Source of the DNA: Marinimicrobium sp. C6131
GTDB lineage: Bacteria > Pseudomonadota > Gammaproteobacteria > Pseudomonadales > Cellvibrionaceae
Assembly: GCF_026153455.1 (NCBI RefSeq)
Contig: NZ_CP110629.1
Location: 3,472,001 to 3,536,000, forward strand
Reading direction: 5' to 3'
DNA length: 64,000 nt
Below, piece by piece: positions 8,186 through 17,336 of the stretch. Positions within the stretch are counted from its first letter, which is position 1. Every line of letters starts with the position of its first letter. Below the pieces are notes generated by a model. The model saw only the letters and a list, made by a program, of their open reading frames with translations, made no database searches and was not told the origin of the DNA. The translations under genes and the position numbers were made by a program.

Positions 8186-8221
8186 AACGGCGGATAAGCG
8201 CGAAGCGCGCATCCGCCGTCA
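8186..8221. repeat. REP-like palindrome, copy 2
   Basis: GGCGGAT (8189-8195) and ATCCGCC (8211-8217) flank an inner AAGCGCGAAGCGCGC segment. It lies between the SutA-like gene and the convergent small exported protein and could serve as a transcription boundary for both. Confidence 0.78.
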
Positions 8222-8234
8222 CCAATCCCCCAAA

Positions 8235-8528
8235 TCAACTATTCCGCGACTTGAAGGTCCGGATCGCCTCGTTAAACTCCGCCGCAAAATCCTCCAGCGC
8301 GGAAATTTCCTTGCGTTTCTCACCGCCACTCATGCGGGCACAGCCCAGATACTCCTCCATGGCCTTAACATAGGCTTTGACTTCGTTGTTGGCTTTGACC
8401 ATCTGTGCGGTCTCCGCCGTCATCGGGTCCGGAATGGCGGGTTTGGCATCCGGGGCGCTGCACGCCTGGGCCAGGCCAGGCAGACCGAGGGTGGCTACAA
8501 CACTGCAAAGGAGTAGAGTTTTTTTCAT
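8235..8528 (-). CDS. Small exported protein, function unknown
   Basis: 97 residues beginning with a clear signal peptide (MKKTLLLCSVVATLGLPGLAQA, cleavage after AQA). The mature part has two cysteines (ACSAPDAKP and YLGCARMSG) and is predicted helical, with charged KANNEVKAYVKAMEEYLGCA and EDFAAEFNEAIRTF segments. The cysteine just after the signal is not in a lipobox. A purine-rich AGAGAG lies before the ATG. I do not recognise a named family. The gene stands 40 bases upstream of the chemoreceptor start's opposite end and is not obviously linked to it. Confidence 0.7.
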   Translation of the reverse strand: MKKTLLLCSVVATLGLPGLAQACSAPDAKPAIPDPMTAETAQMVKANNEVKAYVKAMEEYLGCARMSGGEKRKEISALEDFAAEFNEAIRTFKSRNS

Positions 8529-8568
8529 GCTGTTGTTCTCTCTGGCTTTTGGTTATTGGTGCGCCGTC

Positions 8569-10107
8569 CTATAGCTTGAAGCGATTCACCAGGCTGGTGA
8601 GTCTTTCCGCGGTTTCCGCCAGGCTGCTGGTGTTGGAATTGATTCGGCTGGAACTCTCCGCCGTGCTCTGTGCAACCTGGGAAATACTGTCGATATTGCC
8701 TTCGATCTGCTGGGTAGCCGAGCTTTGCTCTTCCGAGGCCACCGCTACCTGATTGGTGCGGTCACGGATGACGCTGACCAGCTCGGTGATGTCGACCAGA
8801 GAGCTGGTGGCTTCTCCGGCTTTTTCCACTGAGGCCTCGGCCTGGCTGGTGCCCTGGGCCATCATTTCGACGGCTTCTTTGGCGCCCACCTGCAGCCGCT
8901 CGATCATTTCCTGGATTTCCGTCGTGGAGCTCTGGGTGCGGGAGGCCAGGGTACGCACTTCATCGGCGACCACGGCAAAGCCACGACCCTGCTCGCCGGC
9001 GCGCGCGGCTTCGATGGCGGCGTTCAGGGCCAGCAGGTTGGTCTGTTCGGCCACGCCGCGGATGACATCGAGCACGGAACCGATGCTGACGGTTTCCTTA
9101 TTCAGACGATCAATGACCTCGGCGGCGCGGCGGATCTCAGAGGCCAGACTCTCGATCTGGCGGGTGGTGGCGTTCACCACCTGCTTGCCATTGGTGGCGG
9201 ACTGATCGGCCTGATGCGCCTTTTCGGCGGTTTCACTGACGCTCTCGGTCACGTCCTGTACCACGTTGGCCATCTGCTTGATGGCGACCACGACCTGTTC
9301 GATTTCGGCCTGCTGGTTTTTGATGGCATTCTCGTTTTCATTGGACAGCTGCGACACCATATGGGCGTTTTCACTGACTTCCTGAGCCGTGTCGGCCACG
9401 CTGGCGATGATACTGTGGAGACGTTCCACGAAGGTATTGAAGCAGGTGGCCAGCTCGGCAATTTCATCGCTTCCGCTGACCGGCAGACGCCGGGTCAGGT
9501 CGCCCTCGCCCTCGGAGATATCGCGCAGAGCCCGCACCACCTGATTGACCGGCTTGATAATGCTCGCCTGAACCAGGTAGGCGATGGAGGCGGCGATCAC
9601 ACTGATCACGATGATGAGAATCACGGCGTCCGCAATGGCTTCGCTGACCAGCTTGTTCAGCTCGCTCATGTCCACGCGCGCGGAGATGGTGCCGATCTGG
9701 GTGTCACCTTCCATAATCGCTTCGGTCATCACGATATGGCCGTCCTGTTCGATCATCCCAGTCTGACGGGGGGTGCGGGGAATGTCGCTGGGCAGTGCCC
9801 CCCCCTCCTGGCCGCGAATGAACCAGGCGAAAGGCTTGCCGTCGCTGTAGATCACGGCGTTGAGAACACGTTCGCTTTCGGTCAGTGCCTCCAGTGAGTT
9901 CGTGACGGTGGTGGTGTCCCCGAAACTGATGGCCCCCACATTGGAGGCACCCAGAACCTGGGTCAGCGTACGGGTGTCTTCAATGATCGTCTCTTCCGTG
10001 GTGGCAAGGCCACCGCGGACGGTCACCACCGTCGTTACGATGACTGCCAGGATGCAGGTCAATGTGACGCTCAGTAGGATTTTCCATTTCAGCGATAAAT
10101 TATTCAC
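8569..10107 (-). CDS. Methyl-accepting chemotaxis protein with CHASE8-like sensor
   Basis: 512 residues with a GTG start; GAGGGT lies 4-5 bases upstream. Transmembrane helix 1 is at about 10-32 and helix 2 at about 161-183. The periplasmic loop (TLTQVLGASNVGAISFGDTTTVTNSLEAL...) resembles a CHASE8 domain. A HAMP domain (184-236) leads to the signalling domain with the hairpin motif EQTNLLALNAAIEAARAGEQ. The C-terminus (LTSLVNRFKL) has no NWETF-type CheR pentapeptide. It should form an array with CheA/CheW, none of which is in the window. The ligand is unknown. The family is certain and the sensor class is inference. Confidence 0.93.
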   Translation of the reverse strand: MNNLSLKWKILLSVTLTCILAVIVTTVVTVRGGLATTEETIIEDTRTLTQVLGASNVGAISFGDTTTVTNSLEALTESERVLNAVIYSDGKPFAWFIRGQEGGALPSDIPRTPRQTGMIEQDGHIVMTEAIMEGDTQIGTISARVDMSELNKLVSEAIADAVILIIVISVIAASIAYLVQASIIKPVNQVVRALRDISEGEGDLTRRLPVSGSDEIAELATCFNTFVERLHSIIASVADTAQEVSENAHMVSQLSNENENAIKNQQAEIEQVVVAIKQMANVVQDVTESVSETAEKAHQADQSATNGKQVVNATTRQIESLASEIRRAAEVIDRLNKETVSIGSVLDVIRGVAEQTNLLALNAAIEAARAGEQGRGFAVVADEVRTLASRTQSSTTEIQEMIERLQVGAKEAVEMMAQGTSQAEASVEKAGEATSSLVDITELVSVIRDRTNQVAVASEEQSSATQQIEGNIDSISQVAQSTAESSSRINSNTSSLAETAERLTSLVNRFKL

Positions 10108-10355
10108 GATACCCTCATTCTTTATATTTCATGGCCGACGCGTTGTTCCCGCTGATCCGGAAAGTGCTCCGTGGCGTATTTTGTAACATTTTGCCACATT
10201 GATCCTGATCAGACACGGAATGTTCTAGAAAAAAATGTGATAAAAATCCTGAAGTCCGCTAATCCGGAGTATAGCGAACCCGGTATCAGGCCCGGTGTTG
10301 GGGTGGCGGGCCTGATGGTGGGGCGTCCTGCTTTAGGGTTAACGGCTGAATAGGA

Positions 10356-13300
10356 TTACTCTTGAGGACCTCTTTGGCGCAGACGCTCGGGCGGGGAAAC
10401 GTGTCGGGAGTAGGTTGTGGGTGGTTCGGGCGCGCCGGATCCTTGCTGGGCACTGGATTCAAGCAGGCCGCCCAGAATGCCCAGGGTGAAGTCGAGCCCG
10501 GAGCGGTTCGCGTCGGTCACTTCAATCACCTGCTCACGCTCCAGGCTGGGGTAGGCCCCACACTGCTCAGCGAGTTGGCAAATGATGCCGTCGGCGTCGA
10601 TATCGGAGCCCGCGACAACGGAATAGCGGCCCGGGAGTACGCCGGTGATTTCGAAGGTGGCCTCTTCGTTGGAGGTGTCCGTGGGAACGGCCACGGCCTG
10701 GTAGGCGGTGCCTTCGGCGTCGTCCTGGTCAATCAGTAGCACGTAGGTTCGCGTGAGCTGGCCGGTGGTTGAGACCGTGCCGACCTCCATGAACACCTCC
10801 AATGTCAGCGTACTGTCGCTGTCCACGGTGAACAGCACCCGGCCCCGGTAGAAACCCGGGCTGTCTTCCAGGGGCGCGCGATCGACGGTAATCCGGTAAC
10901 GGCCCAGCCCGTTGGACTGAACGTCAAAAGGCTCAACCGCCAGCCAGGATACGTCGGTGTCAAAGGTGATCGAGTCCGGCTCACCCTCTCCCTCTGAAAT
11001 CAGTTCGACCAGCGTTTCCGAGGTGGTGCCCAGGTTGACCCGGGACGGCTGCACGCTCACTCGGGCGGGCCACTGAAAATCGGCGTCATTAGCGATTTGG
11101 TATGCTTTGCCTACCGCCAATTCGGCGTCAATCTGGCCGTAACCCAGCTCATCGCTGCGCGTGCCGTCCCCCGCGGTCAGGTCTCCCTGTTCCAGCAATT
11201 GAGTGAATTCAGCGGCCGTCAGACCGGGGTATACGGCTTTCATCAGGGCGGCGACCCCGGCCACATGGGGGGCCGCCATGGAGGTACCCTGGTAGGACAG
11301 GCTATAACCGGGTTGAATGGCTCCCGAGGCATCGCGCTCCCCGCTGGTGCTGAGGATACCGTCCGGGATGGCATCGCCATTGGCGTCCTCGCCCAGGTTG
11401 CCGCCGGGAGCGACCACATCCAGGGTTTCCCCGAAGTTGGAATAAGGCGCACGCTGTCCGGCCGCAGTGGTTGCTCCCACGGAAATCACAGTGGGGTAGC
11501 TCGCGGGAAAAAGCGGCTCGGCGGTGTTTTCATTGCCGGAGGATGCGACCACCAGTATGCCCAGAGCTTCACTGATCTGCCGGAAGGTATCCGCTTCGAC
11601 CTGGGAGTTCCCGGGGCCCCCCAGGCTGAGATTGATGATATCCGCCGGGCGTTCGGGCAGGGTGCCACTGTCGTTTTCCAGCCCGGCGGCGTAGAGCACA
11701 CTCTGCAAGATGTCGTAGCTGGTGCCGCCGCCGACTCCCAGGGCGCGAAGGGGCATAATCTGCGCGCCCCAGGCAATCCCGGCACCGCCCTCGCCGTTGT
11801 CGCTGGCGGCGGCCACGGTGCCGGCCACATGGGTGCCGTGCCAACTGTCCGGGTCCAGGCTGTCGCCATCGCCCGGGTCGCTTGGGTCGGCGTCGATGCC
11901 CGGTTGGTTGTCGTTGGCGCGCTCGTCGTCCCGGATAAAGTCATAGCCATCCCGCAATTGGCCCTGCAGATCGGGGTGCTCGAGTATGACCCCGGTGTCT
12001 ACCACCGCGATAATGGGGGCATCGCCTGTTTCCGGAGTGCCTGTGGTCAGGTCCCAGGCGCGGGGCAGGTTGATGACGTCGTAATGCCATTGCAGGTCAT
12101 AGCGCGGATCGTTGGGAACGCGCTGGACCTGACGCAGGTAGTTGGGTTCCGCCAGGGCGACGGCCGGGTCGAGACGCCGGGCCTTGATGGCTCTCAAGGT
12201 GGAGAGCTTCTGATAGGCGGCCGGATTGCGCTGGCTGAGGCTGGCCAGGGCGCTGCCGGGGTGGTGGTAGGCCCGGGCACTCAGTGGGACGCTCTGCTCC
12301 AGGAGCACGCGGGCCGGTTGTCCCTTGCTCAGGCTTTTCCGACCGGTCTCGGCGGGGATCACCAGCATCTGTCCCGGCACGAAATCGCCGGATTGCGTCT
12401 GGCTCAGATCGGTCTGTGGGGCAGTGCCCTCCGGGAGCAGGCGCAGTATGTACTTGGAGGTTCCCTGCGCAGCGGTCACTTCGATCAGGTAATCCCCGGT
12501 TTCCGCAATGGTCAGTTCCTCAAACTCACCGGTGCCGGTGGAGCTTCCGACCAGGTCCTCTGTGGCGGAGTATAGGTAGAGGTCCAGGTCGCCCTGGTAC
12601 CGGGTTTCATCGCTGTCCACCGGGGCGTAATCCACCACCTGCAATTGGATCAGCTGTCCCTCCTGCAGGCTGACCCGATAGTAATCCGCCGGGTTGGGGG
12701 TATCGGCGAAGTGTGCCGGGAAGCGCGGGTCGATGTCGGCGGGTTCGGCGGTGGCAAAGCCGGCCAGGGTGGTGCGGTTATTGATGAACTGGGGGGTATC
12801 GAAGCTGTCGTTCAACGCCAGCTCGGTGCTGGCGTCATTGAGTGTGCCGTCAAACTGGTTCAGGGCGGTGGCGTTCAAGGTGCCGCTGACGGTGTACACG
12901 TCGGGCTCGAAGCGGACACTGATGGTGCAGGCGGCGCTTACCTCCGCGACGGTGTACCGGTCGTCTTCTAGGCGGCCGCCGCAGCCGGAAATACTGGCCA
13001 GCCGGTAATCTTCAGCGGGAAGCACGACAAACTCGGTGGTATCCTCGATGGTGACCAGGGCAGACTCTGGAGACAGTGTGCCCAAACCGCTTACCTGGGT
13101 ACTGATCCGATAATCGCTGAGCTGGAAGCGGGCGCTGACGGTGCAGTCACTTTGAACCGTATCGGTGGTGAAGATATCCCGGGTGCGCTCGCCGCCACAG
13201 CCGGTAATGCTCTGAAGCTCGTAGCCCGGGTCCGGTGTGATGGTGAAGCTCGTGGTCTGGCCCGCCTCCACCTGGCGCTGACTGGGCGTGATCTGCCCGC

Positions 13301-13412
13301 CCGTATTGTTCTCCGCGCGGACTTCGTAAACGGTGGGCCCCGGGTCGCCGCTGCAGGCGATCAGTGCCGCCGCCAGGGCGAATGGCCAAAGGGCTCTGTA
13401 GATGACAGACAT
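10356..13412 (-). CDS. Large S8 (subtilisin-like) serine protease lipoprotein
   Basis: 1018 residues. A lipoprotein signal ends at Cys20 (AALIAC). Two ~70-residue beta repeats follow at about 28-97 and 100-170, each with a GCGG and a later Cys (C-TVSARF and C-TISVRF), like bacterial InlB-type repeats. A pre-peptidase C-terminal (PPC)-like domain spans about 235-330 (YYRVSLQEGQLIQLQV...GDLDLYLYS). The S8 catalytic domain (about 460-740) has Asp472 (VVDTGV), His525 (WHGTHVAG) and Ser711 (GTSMAAPHVAG). A BACON-like beta domain and a carbohydrate-binding-like domain (SDIDADGIICQ) follow. It is probably an outer-membrane or surface-anchored protease used for protein scavenging. PPC placed before the protease domain is unusual. 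Confidence 0.93.
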   Translation of the reverse strand: MSVIYRALWPFALAAALIACSGDPGPTVYEVRAENNTGGQITPSQRQVEAGQTTSFTITPDPGYELQSITGCGGERTRDIFTTDTVQSDCTVSARFQLSDYRISTQVSGLGTLSPESALVTIEDTTEFVVLPAEDYRLASISGCGGRLEDDRYTVAEVSAACTISVRFEPDVYTVSGTLNATALNQFDGTLNDASTELALNDSFDTPQFINNRTTLAGFATAEPADIDPRFPAHFADTPNPADYYRVSLQEGQLIQLQVVDYAPVDSDETRYQGDLDLYLYSATEDLVGSSTGTGEFEELTIAETGDYLIEVTAAQGTSKYILRLLPEGTAPQTDLSQTQSGDFVPGQMLVIPAETGRKSLSKGQPARVLLEQSVPLSARAYHHPGSALASLSQRNPAAYQKLSTLRAIKARRLDPAVALAEPNYLRQVQRVPNDPRYDLQWHYDVINLPRAWDLTTGTPETGDAPIIAVVDTGVILEHPDLQGQLRDGYDFIRDDERANDNQPGIDADPSDPGDGDSLDPDSWHGTHVAGTVAAASDNGEGGAGIAWGAQIMPLRALGVGGGTSYDILQSVLYAAGLENDSGTLPERPADIINLSLGGPGNSQVEADTFRQISEALGILVVASSGNENTAEPLFPASYPTVISVGATTAAGQRAPYSNFGETLDVVAPGGNLGEDANGDAIPDGILSTSGERDASGAIQPGYSLSYQGTSMAAPHVAGVAALMKAVYPGLTAAEFTQLLEQGDLTAGDGTRSDELGYGQIDAELAVGKAYQIANDADFQWPARVSVQPSRVNLGTTSETLVELISEGEGEPDSITFDTDVSWLAVEPFDVQSNGLGRYRITVDRAPLEDSPGFYRGRVLFTVDSDSTLTLEVFMEVGTVSTTGQLTRTYVLLIDQDDAEGTAYQAVAVPTDTSNEEATFEITGVLPGRYSVVAGSDIDADGIICQLAEQCGAYPSLEREQVIEVTDANRSGLDFTLGILGGLLESSAQQGSGAPEPPTTYSRHVSPPERLRQRGPQE

Positions 13413-13533
13413 AGCGAATACTCAGCCGGTGGATCAGTCTTCACAGGCTAGTATACGTCTGGGATAGGCGACAGGTTGTGCGGTGGGTGGCAAAATGGTG
13501 TGAAATGCGCCAGCGGAGATTGGTTTAGGTGTG

Positions 13534-13626
13534 GTTACGGCGGATGCGCCCTACTCGAGCCGCGGAGGTGCGCGTAGGGCGGATCGGTCCGACGCCTCGG
13601 AGAGCGAAGCCCGCATCCGCCGTTAG
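13534..13626. repeat. REPIN-like pair of inverted REP elements
   Basis: GGTTACGGCGGATGCGCCCTAC (in two adjoining parts from 13534) faces CGTAGGGCGGAT...GCATCCGCCGTTA ending near 13626. Two REP units lie in opposite orientation about 20 bases apart, the arrangement called a REPIN. It sits between the ThuA and S8 protease genes. Confidence 0.75.
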
Positions 13627-13630
13627 CCCC

Positions 13631-13664
13631 GTAGGTCGGATTAGCGCGCAGCGCGTAATCCGAC
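13631..13664. repeat. Second REP-type palindrome (GTCGGATTA family)
   Basis: GTCGGATTAGCGCGC (13635 onward) and GCGTAATCCGAC (ending 13664) form a near-perfect palindrome preceded by GTAG. It shares the GTAGG-CGGAT layout of the main family but has a different head sequence. Confidence 0.7.
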
Positions 13665-13700
13665 AAACCGCCCCCGAGGCGAGGGCGCTGACACGAAGAT

Positions 13701-14477
13701 CTACTTCTTGAGACCTTTACCCGTGGCCGCCCACATCAGGCCGCCATAGATATGCTCCAGGAACAGCCGATCTTCATAGGTGGCGGGAATATGGCCCAGT
13801 GCGGTGTAGAACGCGCGGCCGCCATCGTACTCGTGATACCAGGCGATGGGCCGGAAATCCATGTCCTGGCTTTCCTTGTCACCCCACTTGGCGTAGGTGT
13901 CGTAGGTGTCGCCATTCACGGACAGAATGTAGTTCAGCGTATCAATCCGCTCGGTGCCGAACTCATAGAACTCATCGGTCCACCAGAAGTTGTCGGGCAT
14001 GCGCTCAAGCCCCGGGAACTTGCGGTCCAGTACTTCGAGCTCGGCGGTCTGGTTGCGGGGGTGAATGTGGAAGGTGCGGCCCACCATCTTGGTGTACCAG
14101 TCCCAGTCGTATTCAGTGTCCGAGGCGCTGTGAATGCCCACAAAGCCTTTACCGGACTGGATGAAGCGCTCCATGGCTCCCTGCTGCTCTTCGTTCAGGA
14201 TATTGCCGGTGGTGAGCAAAAACAGGATGACGTCGTATTGTTCCAGGTTCTCGTCATTGATCAGATCGGCGTCTTCGTGCCAGTCAACGGCGAACTCGTG
14301 CTTTTCGGCCATCTCCCGGATGGCGGCCACACCTTCATTCACCGATTTGTGATGAAAACCGTCCATTTTGGTGAACATCAGTACTTTAAATTGCGGGACG
14401 GACTGGGCCTGAACGCCGGTAAAGGTAAACAGCAGGCCGAGTACGCAGGCGGCGGTAAACAGATACTTCTTGAGCAT
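13701..14477 (-). CDS. Exported ThuA-domain protein
   Basis: 258 residues with a signal peptide (MLKKYLFTAACVLGLLFTFTGVQAQ). The mature protein is a ThuA-like glutamine-amidotransferase fold across most of its length (FKVLMFTKMDGFHHKS, YDVILFLLTTGNILNEEQ, GKGFVGIHSASDTEYDW, GRAFYTALGHIPATYEDRLF). ThuA proteins are linked to trehalose or other sugar metabolism and are frequent in polysaccharide degraders; the biochemical reaction is not firmly known. GGAG lies 9 bases before the ATG. It is read in the same direction as, and downstream of, the gluzincin gene. Export suggests it acts on sugars in the periplasm. Confidence 0.85.
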   Translation of the reverse strand: MLKKYLFTAACVLGLLFTFTGVQAQSVPQFKVLMFTKMDGFHHKSVNEGVAAIREMAEKHEFAVDWHEDADLINDENLEQYDVILFLLTTGNILNEEQQGAMERFIQSGKGFVGIHSASDTEYDWDWYTKMVGRTFHIHPRNQTAELEVLDRKFPGLERMPDNFWWTDEFYEFGTERIDTLNYILSVNGDTYDTYAKWGDKESQDMDFRPIAWYHEYDGGRAFYTALGHIPATYEDRLFLEHIYGGLMWAATGKGLKK

Positions 14478-14519
14478 TGCCGTGGATCTCCGGGTGTTGG
14501 GGTTATAGTTAGTGTGACG

Positions 14520-15761
14520 CTATTGTGCCTTGGGTTGGGGCGTATTGGAAGGTTTGCGAAGCAACGGTGTATCCAACACCTTTGATGGCTTACCCATCAC
14601 CTCCTCCACCACCTCCACAAACATCTCGGTGGTCACCGTACGCTTCTCGATCAACACCCGCGCGACGTCATCCAGGTTGCGCTCACCGTCCGTCGCACTC
14701 TGAATTTCCCGATCCAGTTCATCCAGCAGCACCACTGCCCGGGCACTGGTGGCGCCGGCGGAGTATTTCTTGCGCAGGGTTTTGATGTCGCTGCCCCAGT
14801 CCGCCAGCCCCTTCATGACCCGCGTGCGTCGCGCCTCGGTCAGCGATCCGGCCCGGTACAAGAGTTCAACGGCGTAGAATTCCGCCAGGCCTTCCACCAG
14901 CCAGTCGCTTTGATTGCGGCTGTCGATCCGGGTGACGACATGGATCAGTTCGTGAATGACCGTGCTGGTGCCGTTTTCGCTGACCATGGGCCGGTCACCA
15001 TGGAGGAACAGGGCGTTGGGTCCGGACAGGGCGCCGCGCCACATGGGGTCGCCGTGGCCGATGACCGCGAATTTGGGGGGGGCGGTTTGAAACGCTTTTT
15101 CGACCTCGGGCCAGACGTTGGTAATCAGGGTCACCACATCCATCCGCCGCAGGTTACTGCCCTTGGGCGCACTGACCACCAATTCGGTATCGCCCAACTT
15201 CTCCCGGCGGGTGCCCAGTTGCCCGGCAATCATCCAGCCGGTGGGGCGGTCGAAACGTCGCTCGGGATTGTCGATCCGAAAGCGACGCGCCCCGGCTTTT
15301 TTCCAGCCGGTGCTGACACTGGTCCAGTGGTCGGGGAGCGTAAAGTGCAGCCAAGCCTCGGCCTGAGCGCCTACTGTGGAGCGTACCCGTGCAGCGGGAA
15401 TAATATCGTCCCCCCGAAAGATGGCCCAGTCCTCGGTCATCAGGGAGTCGTATTCGCCCGGGTCGCGCTCGTGGGACACGTCAACGTGGAGGGAGAGACG
15501 CGCGTTACGTTTGGGCGGCGTCCAGATGGCCCGACCGTCTTCAAGTTGCAGCTCGCCGTTGGCTTCCAGGTTGGAATAGCGGCCGGAGCCGATATCAAAG
15601 TCCAACAATTTCAGAAGACCGTGGTGGTCGCTTTCGATCACCACCTCGGCCCGGTCGTGTTCGGGGTTCAGGGTGACGTGGTAATGCAGGGGATAGGTCG
15701 GGTTCTCTGCGTTGGCTGCGAGAGAGAGGAGCAGGATCGATATGACAGAGAGTAATCGCAT
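14520..15761 (-). CDS. Exported gluzincin-type metalloprotease-like protein
   Basis: 413 residues with a signal peptide (MRLLSVISILLLSLAANA). About residues 20-180 are beta-rich (YHVTLNPEHDRAEVVIESDH). The putative active site is HELIHVVTRIDSRNQSDW followed by LVEGLAEFYA, an HExxH with a downstream Glu in a WL-EGLAEF context like M1/M61 peptidases. The spacing is 15 residues between the motif and that Glu rather than the 18 of M1 enzymes. It begins 13 bases after the ubiD stop, so the two are probably co-transcribed. It could be an aminopeptidase-like enzyme or a non-peptidase relative; the substrate is unknown. Confidence 0.75.
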   Translation of the reverse strand: MRLLSVISILLLSLAANAENPTYPLHYHVTLNPEHDRAEVVIESDHHGLLKLLDFDIGSGRYSNLEANGELQLEDGRAIWTPPKRNARLSLHVDVSHERDPGEYDSLMTEDWAIFRGDDIIPAARVRSTVGAQAEAWLHFTLPDHWTSVSTGWKKAGARRFRIDNPERRFDRPTGWMIAGQLGTRREKLGDTELVVSAPKGSNLRRMDVVTLITNVWPEVEKAFQTAPPKFAVIGHGDPMWRGALSGPNALFLHGDRPMVSENGTSTVIHELIHVVTRIDSRNQSDWLVEGLAEFYAVELLYRAGSLTEARRTRVMKGLADWGSDIKTLRKKYSAGATSARAVVLLDELDREIQSATDGERNLDDVARVLIEKRTVTTEMFVEVVEEVMGKPSKVLDTPLLRKPSNTPQPKAQ

Positions 15762-15774
15762 GCAGTTTGCCGGT

Positions 15775-17244
15775 TTATGAATCTATCCCCAGTTCATCCC
15801 ACAACGCATCCACACGCTGCTTGACCTCGGGGTCCTGGACAATAGGACTGCCCCATTCGCGATCCGTTTCACCGGGCCACTTGTTGGTGGCATCCAGCCC
15901 CATCTTCGAACCCAGCCCGGAGACCGGCGAAGCAAAGTCCAGATAATCAATGGGGGTGTTATCCACCAGCACCGTATCCCGGCTGGGGTCCATGCGGGTG
16001 GTGATTGCCCAGATCACATCCTTCCAGTCCCGCGCATTGACATCATCATCCACCACAATGACAAACTTGGTGTACATGAACTGACGCAGGAACGACCAGA
16101 CGCCCATCATGACCCGCTTGGCGTGACCGGGATACTGCTTCTTCATGGTCACCACCGCCATGCGGTAGGAGCAACCTTCCGGAGGCAGATAGAAGTCCAC
16201 AATTTCCGGGAACTGCTTGCGCAGAATCGGCACGAACACCTCGTTCAGCGCAACGCCGAGAATGGCCGGCTCATCCGGCGGGCGGCCGGTATAAGTGCTG
16301 TGGTAAATCGGATCTTTGCGGTGCGTGATGCGCTCCACGGTAAAGACCGGGAAGCGATCCACCTCGTTGTAGTAACCGGTGTGATCCCCAAACGGACCCT
16401 CATCGGCCATATCGTCCGGTGCCAGATAGCCTTCCAGAATGAACTCGGCCGAAGCGGGCACCTGCAGATCGTTGCTCTGGCTTTTGACGACTTCGGTTTT
16501 ATCGCCCCGTAACAATCCCGCGAAACCGTACTCGGACAACGTGTCCGGCACCGGAGTGACCGCGCCAAGAATCGTGGCGGGGTCCGCGCCCAACGCGATG
16601 GAGACCGGGAAGGGCTCACCCGGGTGGGCTTTCTGCCAGTCCCGAAAATCCAGAGCGCCCCCGCGGTGGGCCAGCCAGCGCATGATCAGACGGTTCTTGC
16701 CGATCTTCTGCATCCGGTAGATGCCCAGGTTTTGCCGCTCTTTCTCCGGGCCACGGGTAATCACCAGTGGCCAGGTGACCAGCGGCCCGGCATCGCCGGG
16801 CCAGCAGGTCTGAATGGGGAGCTTGTCCAGATCCACCGCGTCGCCTTCCAGCACCACGTCCTGACAGGGCGCCTTGCGTACGACCTTCGGCCCCATATTC
16901 AGAACCTGTTTGAAAATTGACAGCTTTTCCCAAGCGTCTTTAAAGCCTTTGGGGGGCTCCGGCTCTTTCAGAAAGGCGAGCAGTTTGCCCACTTCCCGCA
17001 GCGCTTCCACCGACTCTTCGCCCATACCCAGAGCGACCCGTTCGGGCGTGCCGAACAGGTTACCCAGCAGCGGAATATCGTAGCCCTTGGGATTTTCAAA
17101 CAGCAGAGCGGGGCCGCCGGCACGCAGGGTGCGGTCACAGATTTCCGTGATCTCCAGGTAGGGATCGACTTCGGCGGTGATGCGTTTCAATTCGCCGCGT
17201 TGTTCGAGCAGGTGGATGAAGTCTCGGAGGTCGCGGTATTTCAT
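15775..17244 (-). CDS. ubiD: 4-hydroxy-3-polyprenylbenzoate decarboxylase UbiD
   Basis: 489 residues, the usual UbiD length, with strong similarity along the whole sequence. Prenylated-FMN-binding and catalytic motifs are visible: NLGIYRMQ, RWLAHRGGA, EFILEGY and DEGPFGDHTGYY. It decarboxylates the polyprenylated ring in ubiquinone synthesis in the cytoplasm using prenyl-FMN supplied by UbiX, which is not in the window. The other ubiquinone genes here, ubiH and ubiI, are about 16 kb away. The gene sits downstream of rho with a REP element between, and it shares a short gap with the gluzincin gene. Confidence 0.96.
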   Translation of the reverse strand: MKYRDLRDFIHLLEQRGELKRITAEVDPYLEITEICDRTLRAGGPALLFENPKGYDIPLLGNLFGTPERVALGMGEESVEALREVGKLLAFLKEPEPPKGFKDAWEKLSIFKQVLNMGPKVVRKAPCQDVVLEGDAVDLDKLPIQTCWPGDAGPLVTWPLVITRGPEKERQNLGIYRMQKIGKNRLIMRWLAHRGGALDFRDWQKAHPGEPFPVSIALGADPATILGAVTPVPDTLSEYGFAGLLRGDKTEVVKSQSNDLQVPASAEFILEGYLAPDDMADEGPFGDHTGYYNEVDRFPVFTVERITHRKDPIYHSTYTGRPPDEPAILGVALNEVFVPILRKQFPEIVDFYLPPEGCSYRMAVVTMKKQYPGHAKRVMMGVWSFLRQFMYTKFVIVVDDDVNARDWKDVIWAITTRMDPSRDTVLVDNTPIDYLDFASPVSGLGSKMGLDATNKWPGETDREWGSPIVQDPEVKQRVDALWDELGIDS

Positions 17245-17293
17245 AGGCGAGGGTAGTGGGGGTAGGTTGTTTTAAGGCGCGTCGCGTTTGGGC

Positions 17294-17328
17294 AACGGCG
17301 GATAAGGGCAAAGCCCGCATCCGCCGTA
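17294..17328. repeat. REP-like palindrome, copy 4
   Basis: GGCGGAT (17297-17303) and ATCCGCC (17319-17325) flank AAGGGCAAAGCCCGC, whose GGGC/GCCC forms an inner stem. It lies just after the rho stop codon and before ubiD. Confidence 0.78.
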
Positions 17329-17336
17329 ACCAAAAC

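Noticed and set aside
11097..12575. 492-residue plus-strand ORF
   Set aside because: It is antisense to the S8 protease, whose catalytic triad and domain order are clear.
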